Assembly (NCBI RefSeq): GCF_030010215.1
Contig: NZ_JASCRR010000002.1
Span: 124,001 to 188,000 of the forward strand
Reading direction: 5' to 3'
Source of the DNA: Tianweitania sp. UT-5YL-CI-8
GTDB taxonomy: Bacteria > Pseudomonadota > Alphaproteobacteria > Rhizobiales > Rhizobiaceae
Length of the DNA stretch: 64,000 nt
A program made the translations under genes and the position numbers. Every line of letters starts with the position of its first letter. Within the stretch, counting starts at the first letter, position 1. Shown one piece after another: positions 53,380 through 61,883 of this stretch. The notes beneath the pieces are model-generated. The model saw only the letters and a list, made by a program, of their open reading frames with translations, was not told the DNA's origin and searched no databases.

Positions 53380-54449
53380 CCCTGCTCGACAGCCTTGGCC
53401 GCCGCATGCTCTTTGCGTTCGATCCGGAGACTGCGCACGGCCTGTCAATCGCAGCGCTGAAAAGCGGTCTTCCGGTTGGGTGCGCGCCTCGACCCGACCC
53501 GCGTCTTGCGGTGACGGTCGCGGGCATCGCCTTTCCCAATCCACTCGGCATGGCGGCCGGCTACGACAAGAACGCCGAGGTGCCCGATGCGCTGCTGGGG
53601 CTCGGCTTCGGCTTTGCCGAGGTCGGCACCGTCACGCCGCTCGCCCAGTCAGGCAATCCGCGCCCGCGCATGTTCCGGCTGACTGAGGACAACGCCGTCA
53701 TCAACCGGCTGGGCTTCAACAATGAGGGCCACGATGCCTGCGAACGACGGCTGCAGGCCCGGAGAGGCAAGCCGGGCATCGTCGGCGTCAACATCGGCGC
53801 GAACAAGGACAGTGACGATCGCACCGGCGACTACGTGCTTGGTGTCCGCCGCTTCGCGCGCCATGCCTCCTACCTGACGGTCAACATCTCGTCGCCCAAC
53901 ACGCCGGGCCTGCGCAATCTTCAGGCGCGCGAAAGCCTGGCGGAACTGCTGTCGCGGGTTGTCGCAGCGCGTACTGAGACCGGCGTCACCACGCCGATTT
54001 TCCTCAAGATCGCGCCCGATTTGCACGAGGCGGAGCTCGAAGGTATCGCCGCCGAAGTCACCGAAAAAGGCATCGAAGGCGTCATCGTCTCCAACACCAC
54101 CATCACCCGCCCCCGGCTTGCCAGCCGCCATGCCACCGAGACCGGCGGCCTTTCCGGCAAGCCGCTGTTCGAGCGCTCGACGGCAGTCCTGGCACGGATG
54201 CGCAAGCTGCTCGGCAAGGACTGCGCGATCATCGGCGTCGGCGGCGTGGACTCAGCCAAAACCGCGCTCGAAAAGATCCGCGCCGGCGCCGACCTCGTGC
54301 AGCTTTATTCCTGCATGGTGTTCGAAGGCCCCAGCCTGCCGGGCCGTATCCTGCGCGGCCTGCCGAAGCTGCTCGACCGCGAAGGCGTGTCCTCGATTTC
54401 CGAACTGCGCGACGTCAGCCTCGATCGATGGGCTGCGAAGCCACTTTGA
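53376..54449 (+). CDS. pyrD: Dihydroorotate dehydrogenase (quinone)
   Basis: A 357-residue class 2 enzyme. The N-terminal helix LLDSLGRRMLFAFDPETAHGLSIAALK is the quinone-binding domain. The barrel has FPNPLGMAAGYDKNAEVPDALL, GTVTPLAQSGNPRPRMFRL, NRLGFNNEG, and VNISSPNTPGLRNLQ with the catalytic Ser in NISSPNT, plus VSNTTITRP and GVGGVDSAKTALEKI (FMN phosphate site). It oxidises dihydroorotate in pyrimidine synthesis at the membrane face. It overlaps the DUF952 gene. Confidence 0.94.
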   Translation: MTLLDSLGRRMLFAFDPETAHGLSIAALKSGLPVGCAPRPDPRLAVTVAGIAFPNPLGMAAGYDKNAEVPDALLGLGFGFAEVGTVTPLAQSGNPRPRMFRLTEDNAVINRLGFNNEGHDACERRLQARRGKPGIVGVNIGANKDSDDRTGDYVLGVRRFARHASYLTVNISSPNTPGLRNLQARESLAELLSRVVAARTETGVTTPIFLKIAPDLHEAELEGIAAEVTEKGIEGVIVSNTTITRPRLASRHATETGGLSGKPLFERSTAVLARMRKLLGKDCAIIGVGGVDSAKTALEKIRAGADLVQLYSCMVFEGPSLPGRILRGLPKLLDREGVSSISELRDVSLDRWAAKPL

Positions 54450-54458
54450 CGCTGACCG

Positions 54459-54713
54459 CTATTTGCGCAGGCTGAGCAGCCGCAAGATGATGAAGGCCGG
54501 AATGACGACCGCCGCGCCCAAAAGGAAATAGCCGAGGAAGCGGTCGACGGCACGGAAGCCCATGTTCCAGATGTCGAGGAAGAAGTCGCGTATGCCGTAG
54601 ATCACGTCATAGGGCGACCAGCCGAAGGCATTCATCACGATGCCCACCAGAAAGCTGATGACGATCAGCTTGATCAGCACCCGCAGGGGGCTGTCGCCAA
54701 GAAAGCGCGTCAT
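54459..54713 (-). CDS. Small membrane protein (DUF6460-like)
   Basis: An 84-residue protein (starts MTRFLGDSPLRVLIKLIVISFLVGIVMNAFGWSP). Two hydrophobic helices are seen (about 12-32 and 60-80). It resembles the short DUF6460 family of Rhizobiales inner-membrane proteins; function unknown. The ATG at 54711-54713 is preferred over the 36-codon upstream extension. It is convergent with pyrD. Confidence 0.7.
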   Translation of the reverse strand: MTRFLGDSPLRVLIKLIVISFLVGIVMNAFGWSPYDVIYGIRDFFLDIWNMGFRAVDRFLGYFLLGAAVVIPAFIILRLLSLRK

Positions 54714-54846
54714 TCCGGACAAGCTCGTACTCCTGCAAATCGCTTCTGCCTTCGAAATACGCGGTCGACCGTCCGGCTTCAAGTCCGCACCTGTCACGCG
54801 TTTCCCGATTGCGAGCCGCACGGCGCAATGCTAACGAAAGCGTCGC

Positions 54847-54920
54847 GCGGGTATGATGTAATGGTAGCCTGTCAGCTTCCCAAGCTGAACGCGCGGGTTC
54901 GATTCCCGCTACCCGCTCCA
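54847..54920 (+). tRNA. tRNA-Gly (CCC anticodon)
   Basis: A 74-nt cloverleaf starts GCGGGTA and ends TACCCGCTCCA with encoded CCA. The anticodon stem-loop reads CAGC-TTCCCAA-GCTG, giving CCC at positions 34-36, and the T-arm is CGCGGGTTCGATTCCCGC. All stems pair. It decodes GGG glycine codons. No gene is close downstream in operon arrangement. Confidence 0.95.
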
Positions 54921-55300
54921 CTTTACCCCACAAGGCTTTGCCGCTTATCGCAAGCTGGCCGAACAGCTGCAGTTTTGCACCTGGTTTTACAGGTTCGGGA
55001 TTGTTGGCGCCCAGAGCTTGAAGGCCAAGCTCATGCTCCATCTGTCTGCTTGCGAAAGCACCACCACCGCCCCAAACTTCCCGCAAAGAAATCCTCTGAA
55101 CTTCCGTGCCAATCGATAAAATAAAGCGCGGCCTTGTCAAATGGCGGGGAATGCACTAAATAGATATTCATCGGTCTTGTTAAAAGAACATTGTTTTTGC
55201 GCTGAAAAGCGCGCCGCGATCTTCATTCCCAACATCGATAGCCACGTTGTTTGACACTCGGTCAAACTGCGATTTTCTATTCCGATTGAAAGGAATTATT
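54921..55300 (+). other. Spacer and leader upstream of the cold-shock gene
   Basis: About 380 bases follow the tRNA. The first 200 bases hold no gene. A promoter at 55134-55162 would give a leader of about 130 nt before the cold-shock ATG. Such long, structured leaders control translation of csp genes by temperature; a structure was not computed here. Confidence 0.45.
55134..55162 (+). promoter_or_regulatory. Sigma-70-like promoter for the cold-shock gene
   Basis: TTGTCA (55134-55139), a 17-base spacer, and TAAATA (55157-55162) match the housekeeping -35/-10 pattern. The predicted transcript start lies about 130 nt upstream of the ATG at 55301. Confidence 0.45.
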
Positions 55301-55510
55301 ATGACCACAGGCACAGTGAAGTTTTTTAACTCGACCAAGGGTTTCGGTTTTATCCAGCCTGACGACGGCGGCACGGACGTTTTCGTTCATGTTTCGGCTG
55401 TCGAGCGGTCCGGAATGCGCAGCCTCGTAGAAGGCCAGAAGGTTTCCTTCGAAGCCGTTCGCGACAACCGCAATGGCAAGCTCGCAGCTGAAAACCTGCA
55501 GGCTGCCTAA
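55301..55510 (+). CDS. CspA-family cold shock protein
   Basis: A 69-residue nucleic-acid-binding protein. RNP1 (KGFGFIQ) and RNP2 (VFVHVS) motifs are present in an OB-fold with [34 protein letters not shown] precedes the ATG. It binds RNA/DNA to melt structure at low temperature or in stress. It has a long leader and a downstream terminator and is followed by two more genes that are often co-localised with csp in this order. Confidence 0.95.
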   Translation: MTTGTVKFFNSTKGFGFIQPDDGGTDVFVHVSAVERSGMRSLVEGQKVSFEAVRDNRNGKLAAENLQAA

Positions 55511-55574
55511 CGCATTTGCTTCTGGTCTTTGACCACGGATGTACTGGCACTGACCATCGAGGCAAGCAGGAGAA

Positions 55575-55597
55575 GGTCGGGAAATCCCGGCCTTTTT
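55575..55597 (+). terminator. Intrinsic terminator after the cold-shock gene
   Basis: GGTCGGG (55575-55581), loop AAAT, CCCGGCC (55586-55592) and TTTTT form a 7-bp stem with a T run. It lies 65 bp after the csp stop. Confidence 0.7.
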
Positions 55598-55661
55598 CAT
55601 TTTTCGCGCATGCCGCCATGGGGCGGCTGCGACAACCACATGCGGTGAAACGGAGTTGAAC

Positions 55662-55895
55662 ATGAGCAATTCTGGCGTTGCGCTATTCCAGCCCAAGCTT
55701 TCGCGAAATGAAAGCAAGGCGGACCTGACCACGCGGGTGGCGCGGGAAATTATCGACACCGAGGCGGCGAAACGGGAAGCCAAGACGGAAAAGCTGCGGC
55801 TTGCCCGTATGCTGGCCGCCCCCGAAGTCGAGGATGTGAAGCCCAAGACGAAGGCCAAGGTGGCTGCCAAGCCCAAGAAGGCTGCGAAGAAATAG
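55662..55895 (+). CDS. Small basic protein near csp
   Basis: A 77-residue protein (MSNSGVALFQPKLSRNE...). The middle is helical (LTTRVAREIIDTEAAKREAKTEKLRLARML) and the tail is Lys/Ala-rich (KPKTKAKVAAKPKKAAKK), pointing to nucleic-acid or ribosome contact. GGAG lies before the ATG. The conserved order csp, this gene, rpsU in Rhizobiales suggests a stress-linked role. Family not named. Confidence 0.7.
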   Translation: MSNSGVALFQPKLSRNESKADLTTRVAREIIDTEAAKREAKTEKLRLARMLAAPEVEDVKPKTKAKVAAKPKKAAKK

Positions 55896-55933
55896 TCTCG
55901 GGCTGTCAATCACCACAAGAATGAGGATCAAAG

Positions 55934-56194
55934 TTGCGAATACTCGTACGCGATAACAACATCGATCAGGCTCTTCGGGTGCTCAAGAAGCGGCTCCAGC
56001 GCGAAGGCGTCTTCAAGGAAATGAAGGCCCGCCGCGCTTATGAAAAGCCCTCCGAAAAGCGGGTGCGCGAAAAGGCAGAAGCCGTTCGCCGGCACAGGAA
56101 AGCCACCCGCAAACTGGCTCAGCGCGAAGGACTGCTTCCCGCGGCGCGCCGGAAATTGCCGGTGACGCCGCGTCCCGGCCAGGCTTCGGAATAG
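55934..56194 (+). CDS. rpsU: 30S ribosomal protein S21
   Basis: An 86-residue S21 ([54 protein letters not shown]). The tail is longer and more basic than in gammaproteobacterial S21, as usual for alphaproteobacteria. The start is a TTG at 55934 with GAGG 7 bases upstream; no ATG lies in frame. It binds the platform of the small subunit near the anti-Shine-Dalgarno. Expressed with csp in cold response is an inference. Confidence 0.9.
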   Translation: MRILVRDNNIDQALRVLKKRLQREGVFKEMKARRAYEKPSEKRVREKAEAVRRHRKATRKLAQREGLLPAARRKLPVTPRPGQASE

Positions 56195-56202
56195 TCTCCA
56201 CA

Positions 56203-56261
56203 GGCGGCAGGCTGCATATGCGGCCTTGCCCCGCCTTGGTGTATCCGGACCGCCTGCCGCC
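56203..56261. repeat. Inverted repeat between convergent rpsU and dcd
   Basis: GGCGGCAGGC (56203-56212) and GCCTGCCGCC (56252-56261) form a perfect 10-bp stem around a 39-nt loop. It probably limits readthrough between convergent genes; no T-run follows. Confidence 0.45.
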
Positions 56262-56282
56262 AGAACCCTGGCCGCACCGGTC

Positions 56283-57374
56283 TCATCCCATCCGAAAATG
56301 CTTCGACAGCTTCAGGCCCTGGGCCTGGTAGTTCGAATTGAGGTCGGCGCCGTATAGCGCATTGGGCCGCGCCAGCATGTGCTCATAGACCAGCCGGCCG
56401 ACGATCTGCCCATGTTCGAGGATGAACGGCACCTCGTGGCTGCGCACTTCCAGCACCGCCCTGCTGCCGGTGCCGCCGGCGCCGGAATTGCCGAAGCCCG
56501 GATCGAAGAACCCCGCATAATGCACGCGGAATTCGCCCACCAGCGGATCGAACGGAGTCATCTCGGCCGCGTAAAGCGGCGGCACATGCACCGCTTCGCG
56601 CGAGACGAGGATGTAGAACTCGTCGGGATCGAGCACCAGTTCGCCCGAGCCGTGATCGTAGATCGGCTCCCAGAAATCGACCACATTCTGCGCCGCACGC
56701 TTGTCGACATCGACAAGCCCGGTGTGGTGCTTGCCACGATAGCCGACGATGCTGCCGGGCTTGCCCGCCAGATCGATCGACAGCGCGATGCCGCCGCCCG
56801 AAATATTCGGCGGCTCGGTCGCCACAAGGCGCTCCGTCGCATGCAGCGCGCTGAGTTCCGCTTCGCCCAGAAGCGCATTGCCTTTGCGGAACCGGATCTG
56901 CGACAGGCGCGAACCGGTGCGTGCGACGATGGGAAACGTGCGCGGGCTGACTTCGAGATAGAGCGGTCCCGTATAGCCTGCCGGGATCTTGTCGAACTCC
57001 TGGCCATGATCGGTCATCACGCGGGTGAAGATGTCGAGTCGTCCCGTCGAGCTCTTCGGGTTGGCGGAGGCGGAGATGTCATGCGGCAGCGCCAGGCGCT
57101 CGAGCAGCGGCACGATGTAGACGCAGCCGGTTTCCAGCACCGCCCCTTGCGACAGGTCGATCTCATGCAGTTTCAGCCGCTCGAGCTTTTCCGACACCAG
57201 ATGGTTCGGCCCTGGCAGGAAGCTGGCGCGCGTGCGATAGGCGATGGCGCCGAGCCTGAGGTCGAGGCTGGCCGGCTGGATCTGGTCGGCATCCAGCGGA
57301 CGCGGCGCAGCCAGCGCTCCGGCATCGAACAGTTCAGCGATGTCCCGATCGGGAAGGATACCCGTTTGCCGCAA
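56283..57374 (-). CDS. dcd: 2'-deoxycytidine 5'-triphosphate deaminase
   Basis: A 363-residue dCTP deaminase of the long alphaproteobacterial type, with two related halves of the dUTPase/dCTP-deaminase fold. It has DADQIQPASLDLRLG, ASANPKSSTGRLDIFTRVMTD, GPLYLEVSPRTFPIV and the C-terminal HYAGFFDPGFGN and LEVRSHEVPFILEHGQIVGRLVYEHM (typical active-site segments). It makes dUTP from dCTP for thymidylate supply. The start is a TTG at 57372-57374 (LRQTGILPDRD) with GGAG 7 bases upstream; the longer frame to 57512 is unlikely as it runs back into the metZ riboswitch. Confidence 0.9.
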   Translation of the reverse strand: MRQTGILPDRDIAELFDAGALAAPRPLDADQIQPASLDLRLGAIAYRTRASFLPGPNHLVSEKLERLKLHEIDLSQGAVLETGCVYIVPLLERLALPHDISASANPKSSTGRLDIFTRVMTDHGQEFDKIPAGYTGPLYLEVSPRTFPIVARTGSRLSQIRFRKGNALLGEAELSALHATERLVATEPPNISGGGIALSIDLAGKPGSIVGYRGKHHTGLVDVDKRAAQNVVDFWEPIYDHGSGELVLDPDEFYILVSREAVHVPPLYAAEMTPFDPLVGEFRVHYAGFFDPGFGNSGAGGTGSRAVLEVRSHEVPFILEHGQIVGRLVYEHMLARPNALYGADLNSNYQAQGLKLSKHFRMG

Positions 57375-57470
57375 GGCTTCGCTCCGCGTAAGGCCCAAGG
57401 TCCAATCCCAGACGTTTAAAGGACGGCGCGATTGACGCAAGGCGGCGGCGGCGCTAAAGGAAAGGTTATC

Positions 57471-57524
57471 CCGTGGTGATTTGGCCGGTCGGCTTGCAGC
57501 CACGTTAAACAAGTCGCTAAAGGA
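57471..57524 (+). ncRNA. SAM-II riboswitch aptamer
   Basis: The segment contains the SAM-II core CGTGGTGATTTGGCCGG..., GGCTTGCAGCCACG and TTAAACAAGTCGCTAAAG, which form the stem and pseudoknot known from alphaproteobacterial metA/metZ/metX leaders. It binds S-adenosylmethionine. It lies about 80 bp upstream of metZ, followed by a terminator. Confidence 0.9.
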
Positions 57525-57550
57525 CCGTTGGCAGGGAAGCTGTTTTCGGA

Positions 57551-57579
57551 CCGGTTGCGACTTTCGCGGCCGGTTTTTT
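57551..57579 (+). terminator. Riboswitch-controlled terminator of metZ
   Basis: CCGGTTGCGA (57551-57560), loop CTT, TCGCGGCCGG (57564-57573) and six T form a strong intrinsic terminator between the aptamer and metZ ATG (57602). Its formation should increase when SAM is bound. Confidence 0.85.
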
Positions 57580-57601
57580 GTTGTCTGGATCGAGAGCTGT
57601 C

Positions 57602-58795
57602 ATGACCACCGAAAAGAAGCGCAACTGGAAGCCGCAGACCACGCTCGTGCATGGCGGCACGCTGCGGTCGCAATTCGGCGAGACCTCCGAGGCGATCTAC
57701 CTCACCCAGGGCTATGTCTATGACAGCTCCGAAGCTGCCGAAGCCCGCTTCAAGGGCGAGGAGCCCGGCTTCATCTATTCGCGCTACGCCAACCCAACGG
57801 TCGACATGTTCGAGCGTCGCATGTGCCAGTTGGAAGGCGCGGAAGACGCCCGCGCCACCGCCTCCGGAATGGCTGCGGTCACGGCGGCCGTCCTGTGCGG
57901 GCTGAAGGCCGGCGACCACATCGTCGCCGCGCGTGCGCTGTTCGGCTCCTGCCGCTGGGTGGTGGAAACGCTGGCGCCGAAATACGGCATCGAATGCAGC
58001 ATCGTCGACGGCAGCGTCATCGACAACTGGCAGGCAGCCGTAAAGCCCAACACCAGGCTGTTCTTCCTGGAAAGCCCGACCAATCCGACGCTCGAAGTGG
58101 TCGATATCGCAGCGGTGGCCGAGATCGCCACATCCATCGGCGCGCGGCTGGTGGTCGACAATGTGTTTGCCACGCCGCTGTTCCAGAAGCCGCTCGAACT
58201 CGGGGCGCATGTCGTGGTCTATTCCGCCACCAAGCATATCGACGGCCAGGGCCGCTGCCTGGGCGGCGTCATCCTGTCGGACAAGAAGTGGATTGACGAG
58301 AACCTGCACGATTATTTCCGTCACACCGGTCCGAGCCTGTCGCCGTTCAACGCCTGGGCGCTTCTGAAGGGCCTTGAGACGCTGCCGCTGCGCGTGCGCC
58401 AGCAGACGGAAAGTGCGGCACGCATCGCCGACTTCCTGGCCGATCATTCGGCTATTGCCCGCGTCATCTACCCCGGTCGCGCCGACCATCCGCAGGCCGA
58501 CATCGTCAAGAAGCAGATGAGCGGCGGCTCGACGCTGATCTGCCTCGACCTGAAGGGCGACAAGCCCGCAGCCTTCGCACTGCAGAACGCGCTCGACATC
58601 ATCAAGATTTCCAACAATCTCGGCGACGCCAAGAGCCTGATCACGCATCCGGCGACGACCACGCACAAGAACCTGACCGACGAAGCCCGCGCCGAACTCG
58701 GCATGGGCGGCGGCACGCTGCGCCTGTCGGTCGGTCTCGAAGACGTCGACGACCTGCTCAACGACCTCGACGAAGCGCTGAAGGCGGTTGGCTGA
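57602..58795 (+). CDS. metZ: O-succinylhomoserine sulfhydrylase
   Basis: A 397-residue Cys/Met-metabolism PLP enzyme. It shows YIYSRYANPT-like segments (FIYSRYANPTVDMFERRM), the PLP-Lys in YSATKHIDGQGRCLGGVI, and PATTTHKNLTDEARAELGMGGGTLRLSVGLEDVDDLL at the C-terminus. It joins sulfide to O-succinylhomoserine giving homocysteine in methionine synthesis. Controlled by the SAM-II riboswitch upstream. The ATG at 57602 was chosen over the frame start at 57578 for the family-like MTTEKKRNWKPQT end. Confidence 0.93.
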   Translation: MTTEKKRNWKPQTTLVHGGTLRSQFGETSEAIYLTQGYVYDSSEAAEARFKGEEPGFIYSRYANPTVDMFERRMCQLEGAEDARATASGMAAVTAAVLCGLKAGDHIVAARALFGSCRWVVETLAPKYGIECSIVDGSVIDNWQAAVKPNTRLFFLESPTNPTLEVVDIAAVAEIATSIGARLVVDNVFATPLFQKPLELGAHVVVYSATKHIDGQGRCLGGVILSDKKWIDENLHDYFRHTGPSLSPFNAWALLKGLETLPLRVRQQTESAARIADFLADHSAIARVIYPGRADHPQADIVKKQMSGGSTLICLDLKGDKPAAFALQNALDIIKISNNLGDAKSLITHPATTTHKNLTDEARAELGMGGGTLRLSVGLEDVDDLLNDLDEALKAVG

Positions 58796-58975
58796 TCGAC
58801 GGCCCTTCCAGCTTGGGACCTGATCGCCTGTCGAAGGTGGCAGGTCATTTTCGGCAGGGATACCATCCGACGGCGGCGCCTCTGTCGAGACATCACATAA
58901 CGGCGGGCACGCAGGAGACGGATTGCATATTCTGCATCGTGTTGCCATTGTGGTCGCGGTTGTGGGGAAGCCTGA

Positions 58976-60427
58976 ATGTCGACTAGGCTTGGTCTGAAGT
59001 ATAAAGGTCTTGTGCCTGGCGCGAACTGCGCCTGTCACAGCCCGGCGGCGTTGCAGCTTTTCGCGCGCGTCGAAGCGGGCCTTTCCAGGCGTTCCGTGCT
59101 GAAAGGCATTGCCGCGAGCCTTACCCTTCCGGCCGTTAGCAGTACGGCCTTCGCTCAAACGCCCGCAAGACCGATCCTGCTGACGAATGCGAAGATATTC
59201 GACGGCATCGGTGGCAAGCTCATCGAAGGCCGGAACGTGCTCGTCGAGGGCCGCCGCATCAAGGCGCTGATCGGCTCGGCGGAGCTTGTTACCGACGCCG
59301 AGACCATCGATTGCGCCGGACGGACGCTGATGCCCGGCATGATCGACGCACATTGGCATTCGATCCTGGCCGGAATATCGCAGGCGACTGCCATGACCGC
59401 GGATGTTCCCTACGTCCACCTGCTCGCGGCGCAGGAGGCCGAGCGTACTGTGTTACGAGGGTTCACCACTGTCCGGGACGTCGGTGGCCCATCCTTCGCC
59501 CTGAAGCGCGTAATCGACGAGAACCGCATAGCCGGCCCCAGGATTTATCCGTCCGGCGCGATGATCTCGCAGACCTCTGGGCATGGCGATTTTCGCTGGC
59601 GCTCGGAACTGCCGCGTACGCCGCAGAGCAACCTCAGCGCTGCGGAACTGTCGGGAGTGGCAGCGATCGCCGACGGCGAAGCCGAGGTGCTGCGCCGGGT
59701 GCGCGAGCAACTGATGCTAGGCGCCAGCCAGATCAAGATCATGGGCGGCGGCGGCGTCGCTTCTCTCTACGATCCAATCGATGCGATCCAGTATTCCGAG
59801 GTCGAGATGCGCGCGGCGGTCGGCGCAGCGGCCGACTGGGGCACCTATGTCTGCGTGCACACCTACACGTCCGCCGGAATCAGACGCGCCTTGGACAGCG
59901 GCGTCCAGTCCATCGAACACGGCCAGCTTGCCGATGAAGATGCCGTGAAGCGCATCGCCGATGCCGGCGCTTGGTGGAGCATCCAGCCCTTTCTCGCGGA
60001 CGAGGACGCCAACGTCTACGCATCAGCCGAGCAGCGACAGTATCAGGAGCAAATTGCGCAAGGTACTGTCAGGGCGATCGAACTCGGGCACAAATACAAC
60101 GTCAAGATGGCGTTGGGCACGGACATCCTGTTCAACCCACAGGGAACAACGAGCCAAGGCAGGCAACTCGTCAAGTTTGCAAGGTGGTACGACAATGTCG
60201 ACGTGCTGCGCCTGCTCACCAGCGGCAACGCCGATCTTCTGGGCCTGTCAGGCGCGAGAAATCCCTATCCCGGCAAGCTTGGGCGGATCGAAGTCGACGC
60301 CTATGCCGACCTCATCGCGGTGGCCGGCAATCCGCTGGAGGACATCTCGCTGATTGCCGACCCGGACAAGACATTCAGACTCGTTATGAAGGACGGGCGC
60401 ATTTACAAGAACACCCTTGCCGGCTGA
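58976..60427 (+). CDS. Tat-exported amidohydrolase family protein
   Basis: A 483-residue metallo-dependent hydrolase. A Tat motif SRRSVLKG lies near residue 37, preceded by an unusual Cys-x-Cys-His segment. The catalytic domain shows MPGMIDAHWHS (first HxH), the lysine/metal region of IKIMGGGGV, VHTYTSAGIRRALDSGVQSIEHG (metal His), and LGTDILFNP (Asp). The family includes imidazolonepropionase-like and prolidase-type hydrolases of periplasm; substrate is not evident. The next gene begins 12 bp downstream, so a short operon is likely. Confidence 0.85.
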   Translation: MSTRLGLKYKGLVPGANCACHSPAALQLFARVEAGLSRRSVLKGIAASLTLPAVSSTAFAQTPARPILLTNAKIFDGIGGKLIEGRNVLVEGRRIKALIGSAELVTDAETIDCAGRTLMPGMIDAHWHSILAGISQATAMTADVPYVHLLAAQEAERTVLRGFTTVRDVGGPSFALKRVIDENRIAGPRIYPSGAMISQTSGHGDFRWRSELPRTPQSNLSAAELSGVAAIADGEAEVLRRVREQLMLGASQIKIMGGGGVASLYDPIDAIQYSEVEMRAAVGAAADWGTYVCVHTYTSAGIRRALDSGVQSIEHGQLADEDAVKRIADAGAWWSIQPFLADEDANVYASAEQRQYQEQIAQGTVRAIELGHKYNVKMALGTDILFNPQGTTSQGRQLVKFARWYDNVDVLRLLTSGNADLLGLSGARNPYPGKLGRIEVDAYADLIAVAGNPLEDISLIADPDKTFRLVMKDGRIYKNTLAG

Positions 60428-60439
60428 GGAGACTCTACC

Positions 60440-61255
60440 TTGAACAGACCCATCATCGCCCTGCTCCTCGGCCTTGCCGCCGCGCCATGCGCCCATGCGG
60501 CGAACACAGTGGCGCCCGCCACCACCCCCCCCGCCGCCACTGCCCCGAACGAGCCGCTGTGGACTGTGCAGATCACCCCATACATGTGGGCCGCCGGCCT
60601 GAAAGGCGACATCTCCCCCTTCCGCCGCGCTCCGACAATCGGTATCGAGAAATCGTTCTCCGACGTCATCAATGACCTCAACTTCGGCGGTTTCGTCAAT
60701 GTCTGGGCACGGTACGACCACTTCGTCTTTTCCGGCGACATCATGTATGTCGACACCACCGACACTCACGCCTTTGGACCACTGCCGGCTTTGCCGCTAG
60801 TCCCGCTAGGCACCCTCGTCAATGGTAGTGTCGACACCAAACAATTCACCGCCACCTTGCAGGGCGGCTATCGCGTCCTAGACGCGCCTGATTTCACGCT
60901 CGACGCGCTTGCTGGCGTGCGCTTCTGGCACGTATCCAACGACGTGACTGTCAGTGCGTTGGGCCGATCGCTTACTTATGGCGAGAGCTTCGGTTGGGCT
61001 GATCCGGTGGTCGGCGCGCGCGCTTTCTTACGTCTTACGAAAAAGTTCTCGCTGCAGGGCCAGACCGATGTCGGCGGGTTCGGCGCAGGTTCCGACCTAA
61101 CGTGGTCGGTGCTGGCGACCGCCAACTATGTCGTCAACGACAACATATCGCTTTCTGCCGGCTACAAAGTGCTGGACGTAGACTATTCCCATGAGGGGCA
61201 TGTTTACGACGTGCGCCTGAACGGACCCGTGATTGGCGCGACATGGCGATTCTGA
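60440..61255 (+). CDS. Outer-membrane-protein-like beta-barrel protein
   Basis: A 271-residue protein with a signal peptide (about 1-20, ending AHA). The mature part has amphipathic alternating segments and aromatic belts (TVQITPYMWAAGLKG, FVNVWARYDHFVFSGDIMYVD, FTATLQGGYRVLDAPDFTLDALAGVRFWHV, NYVVNDNISLSAGYKVLDVDY) and ends in a Phe (IGATWRF), typical of outer-membrane barrels. The start is a TTG at 60440 with GAGGAG upstream. It is downstream of the amidohydrolase gene (gap 12 bp), so they may cooperate on periplasmic substrates. Confidence 0.8.
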   Translation: MNRPIIALLLGLAAAPCAHAANTVAPATTPPAATAPNEPLWTVQITPYMWAAGLKGDISPFRRAPTIGIEKSFSDVINDLNFGGFVNVWARYDHFVFSGDIMYVDTTDTHAFGPLPALPLVPLGTLVNGSVDTKQFTATLQGGYRVLDAPDFTLDALAGVRFWHVSNDVTVSALGRSLTYGESFGWADPVVGARAFLRLTKKFSLQGQTDVGGFGAGSDLTWSVLATANYVVNDNISLSAGYKVLDVDYSHEGHVYDVRLNGPVIGATWRF

Positions 61256-61329
61256 ACGCATCGGCCGAGAAGTGAACTCCCACCCGAGGCGTTTCGATAG
61301 GTGACAGTTCTGCAAGCCCTGGGGCACCA

Positions 61330-61854
61330 ATGGACCCCCGCGCGATGCAGACGGAACGTTTCAGGCGCGCCATTCTTGCATCAGATCACCAGGAAATCCC
61401 GGTAGCCCCGCGTCTCCAGATTGCGGGCACGCGCAAGGGTTTCGGAGCAAGGACGCGACGAACAGGTCTCCGATCTGCTGGCGACAGTCGAGGCTTTGCG
61501 GCGCGCTCCCTGCGCGAAAGCCCATCGCAGACGCTATGGGTGAAAAGCAATGGCGTGCACCACCGGATAAAGGTGGAAAGCGTTGCCTACATTCAGGCTG
61601 AACGCGACTATGTCCGGCTCCACGTCGCCGGACAGTCTCACCTCATATCCAGAAGCATATCGGCGATGGAAAGCAGCCTCGCGCCGCTCGGGTTTCTGCG
61701 CATCCACAGGAGCACGCTGGTGTGTCGAGATGCGGTGATCCGGATGGAGCAAGGGCGCCACGGTGCCCTTGTGCTGCGGTTGCGCGATGGCACGGAACTG
61801 CGTGTTGGGCGGAGCTATGCAGCAAATCTGCGCTCCGCCCTCATACCGTCATGA
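61330..61854 (+). CDS. LytTR-domain DNA-binding protein, N-terminus probably damaged
   Basis: The last about 100 residues are a LytTR DNA-binding domain (LWVKSNGVHHRIKVESVAYIQAERDYVRLHV, HRSTLVCRD, LRDGTELRVGRSYAANLR). The first about 75 residues are not coherent: they run through a stray RTX 3' fragment (61381-61423), and an adjacent frame encodes a helical segment (VSEQGRDEQVSDLLATVEALR, about 61437-61500) that would fit before the domain. A frameshift near 61500-61530 therefore seems likely, so the gene may be a pseudogene or start internally. Regulatory target unknown. Confidence 0.6.
   Translation: MDPRAMQTERFRRAILASDHQEIPVAPRLQIAGTRKGFGARTRRTGLRSAGDSRGFAARSLRESPSQTLWVKSNGVHHRIKVESVAYIQAERDYVRLHVAGQSHLISRSISAMESSLAPLGFLRIHRSTLVCRDAVIRMEQGRHGALVLRLRDGTELRVGRSYAANLRSALIPS
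61381..61423 (-). repeat. Stray duplicate of the RTX gene 3' end
   Basis: A 43-bp stretch is 39/43 identical to 61884-61926, the last codons of the RTX gene. On the minus strand it encodes NLETRGYRDFLVI-stop against NLEPLTYRDFLVI-stop. The stop codon is at 61381-61383. It is inserted in the 5' part of the LytTR frame. Confidence 0.8.
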
Positions 61855-61883
61855 AGCGAAGTCCTCGAAGGCGCGGGACTGTC

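Noticed and set aside
54607-55140. Minus-strand open frame of 177 codons across the tRNA
   Set aside because: It runs antisense through tRNA-Gly and part of the small membrane gene; the VERVAGIEPARSAWEADRLPLHHT-type peptide is a known artefact of translating tRNA genes in reverse.
58817-58850. Hairpin GACCTG...CAGGTC after metZ as a terminator
   Set aside because: The stem is interrupted and followed only by a short T run; left unlisted as too weak.
61351-61375. GGAAC-N18-TT upstream of the LytTR gene
   Set aside because: The -10 part reads TCTT instead of CGTT and the region overlaps the stray RTX fragment; likely chance.
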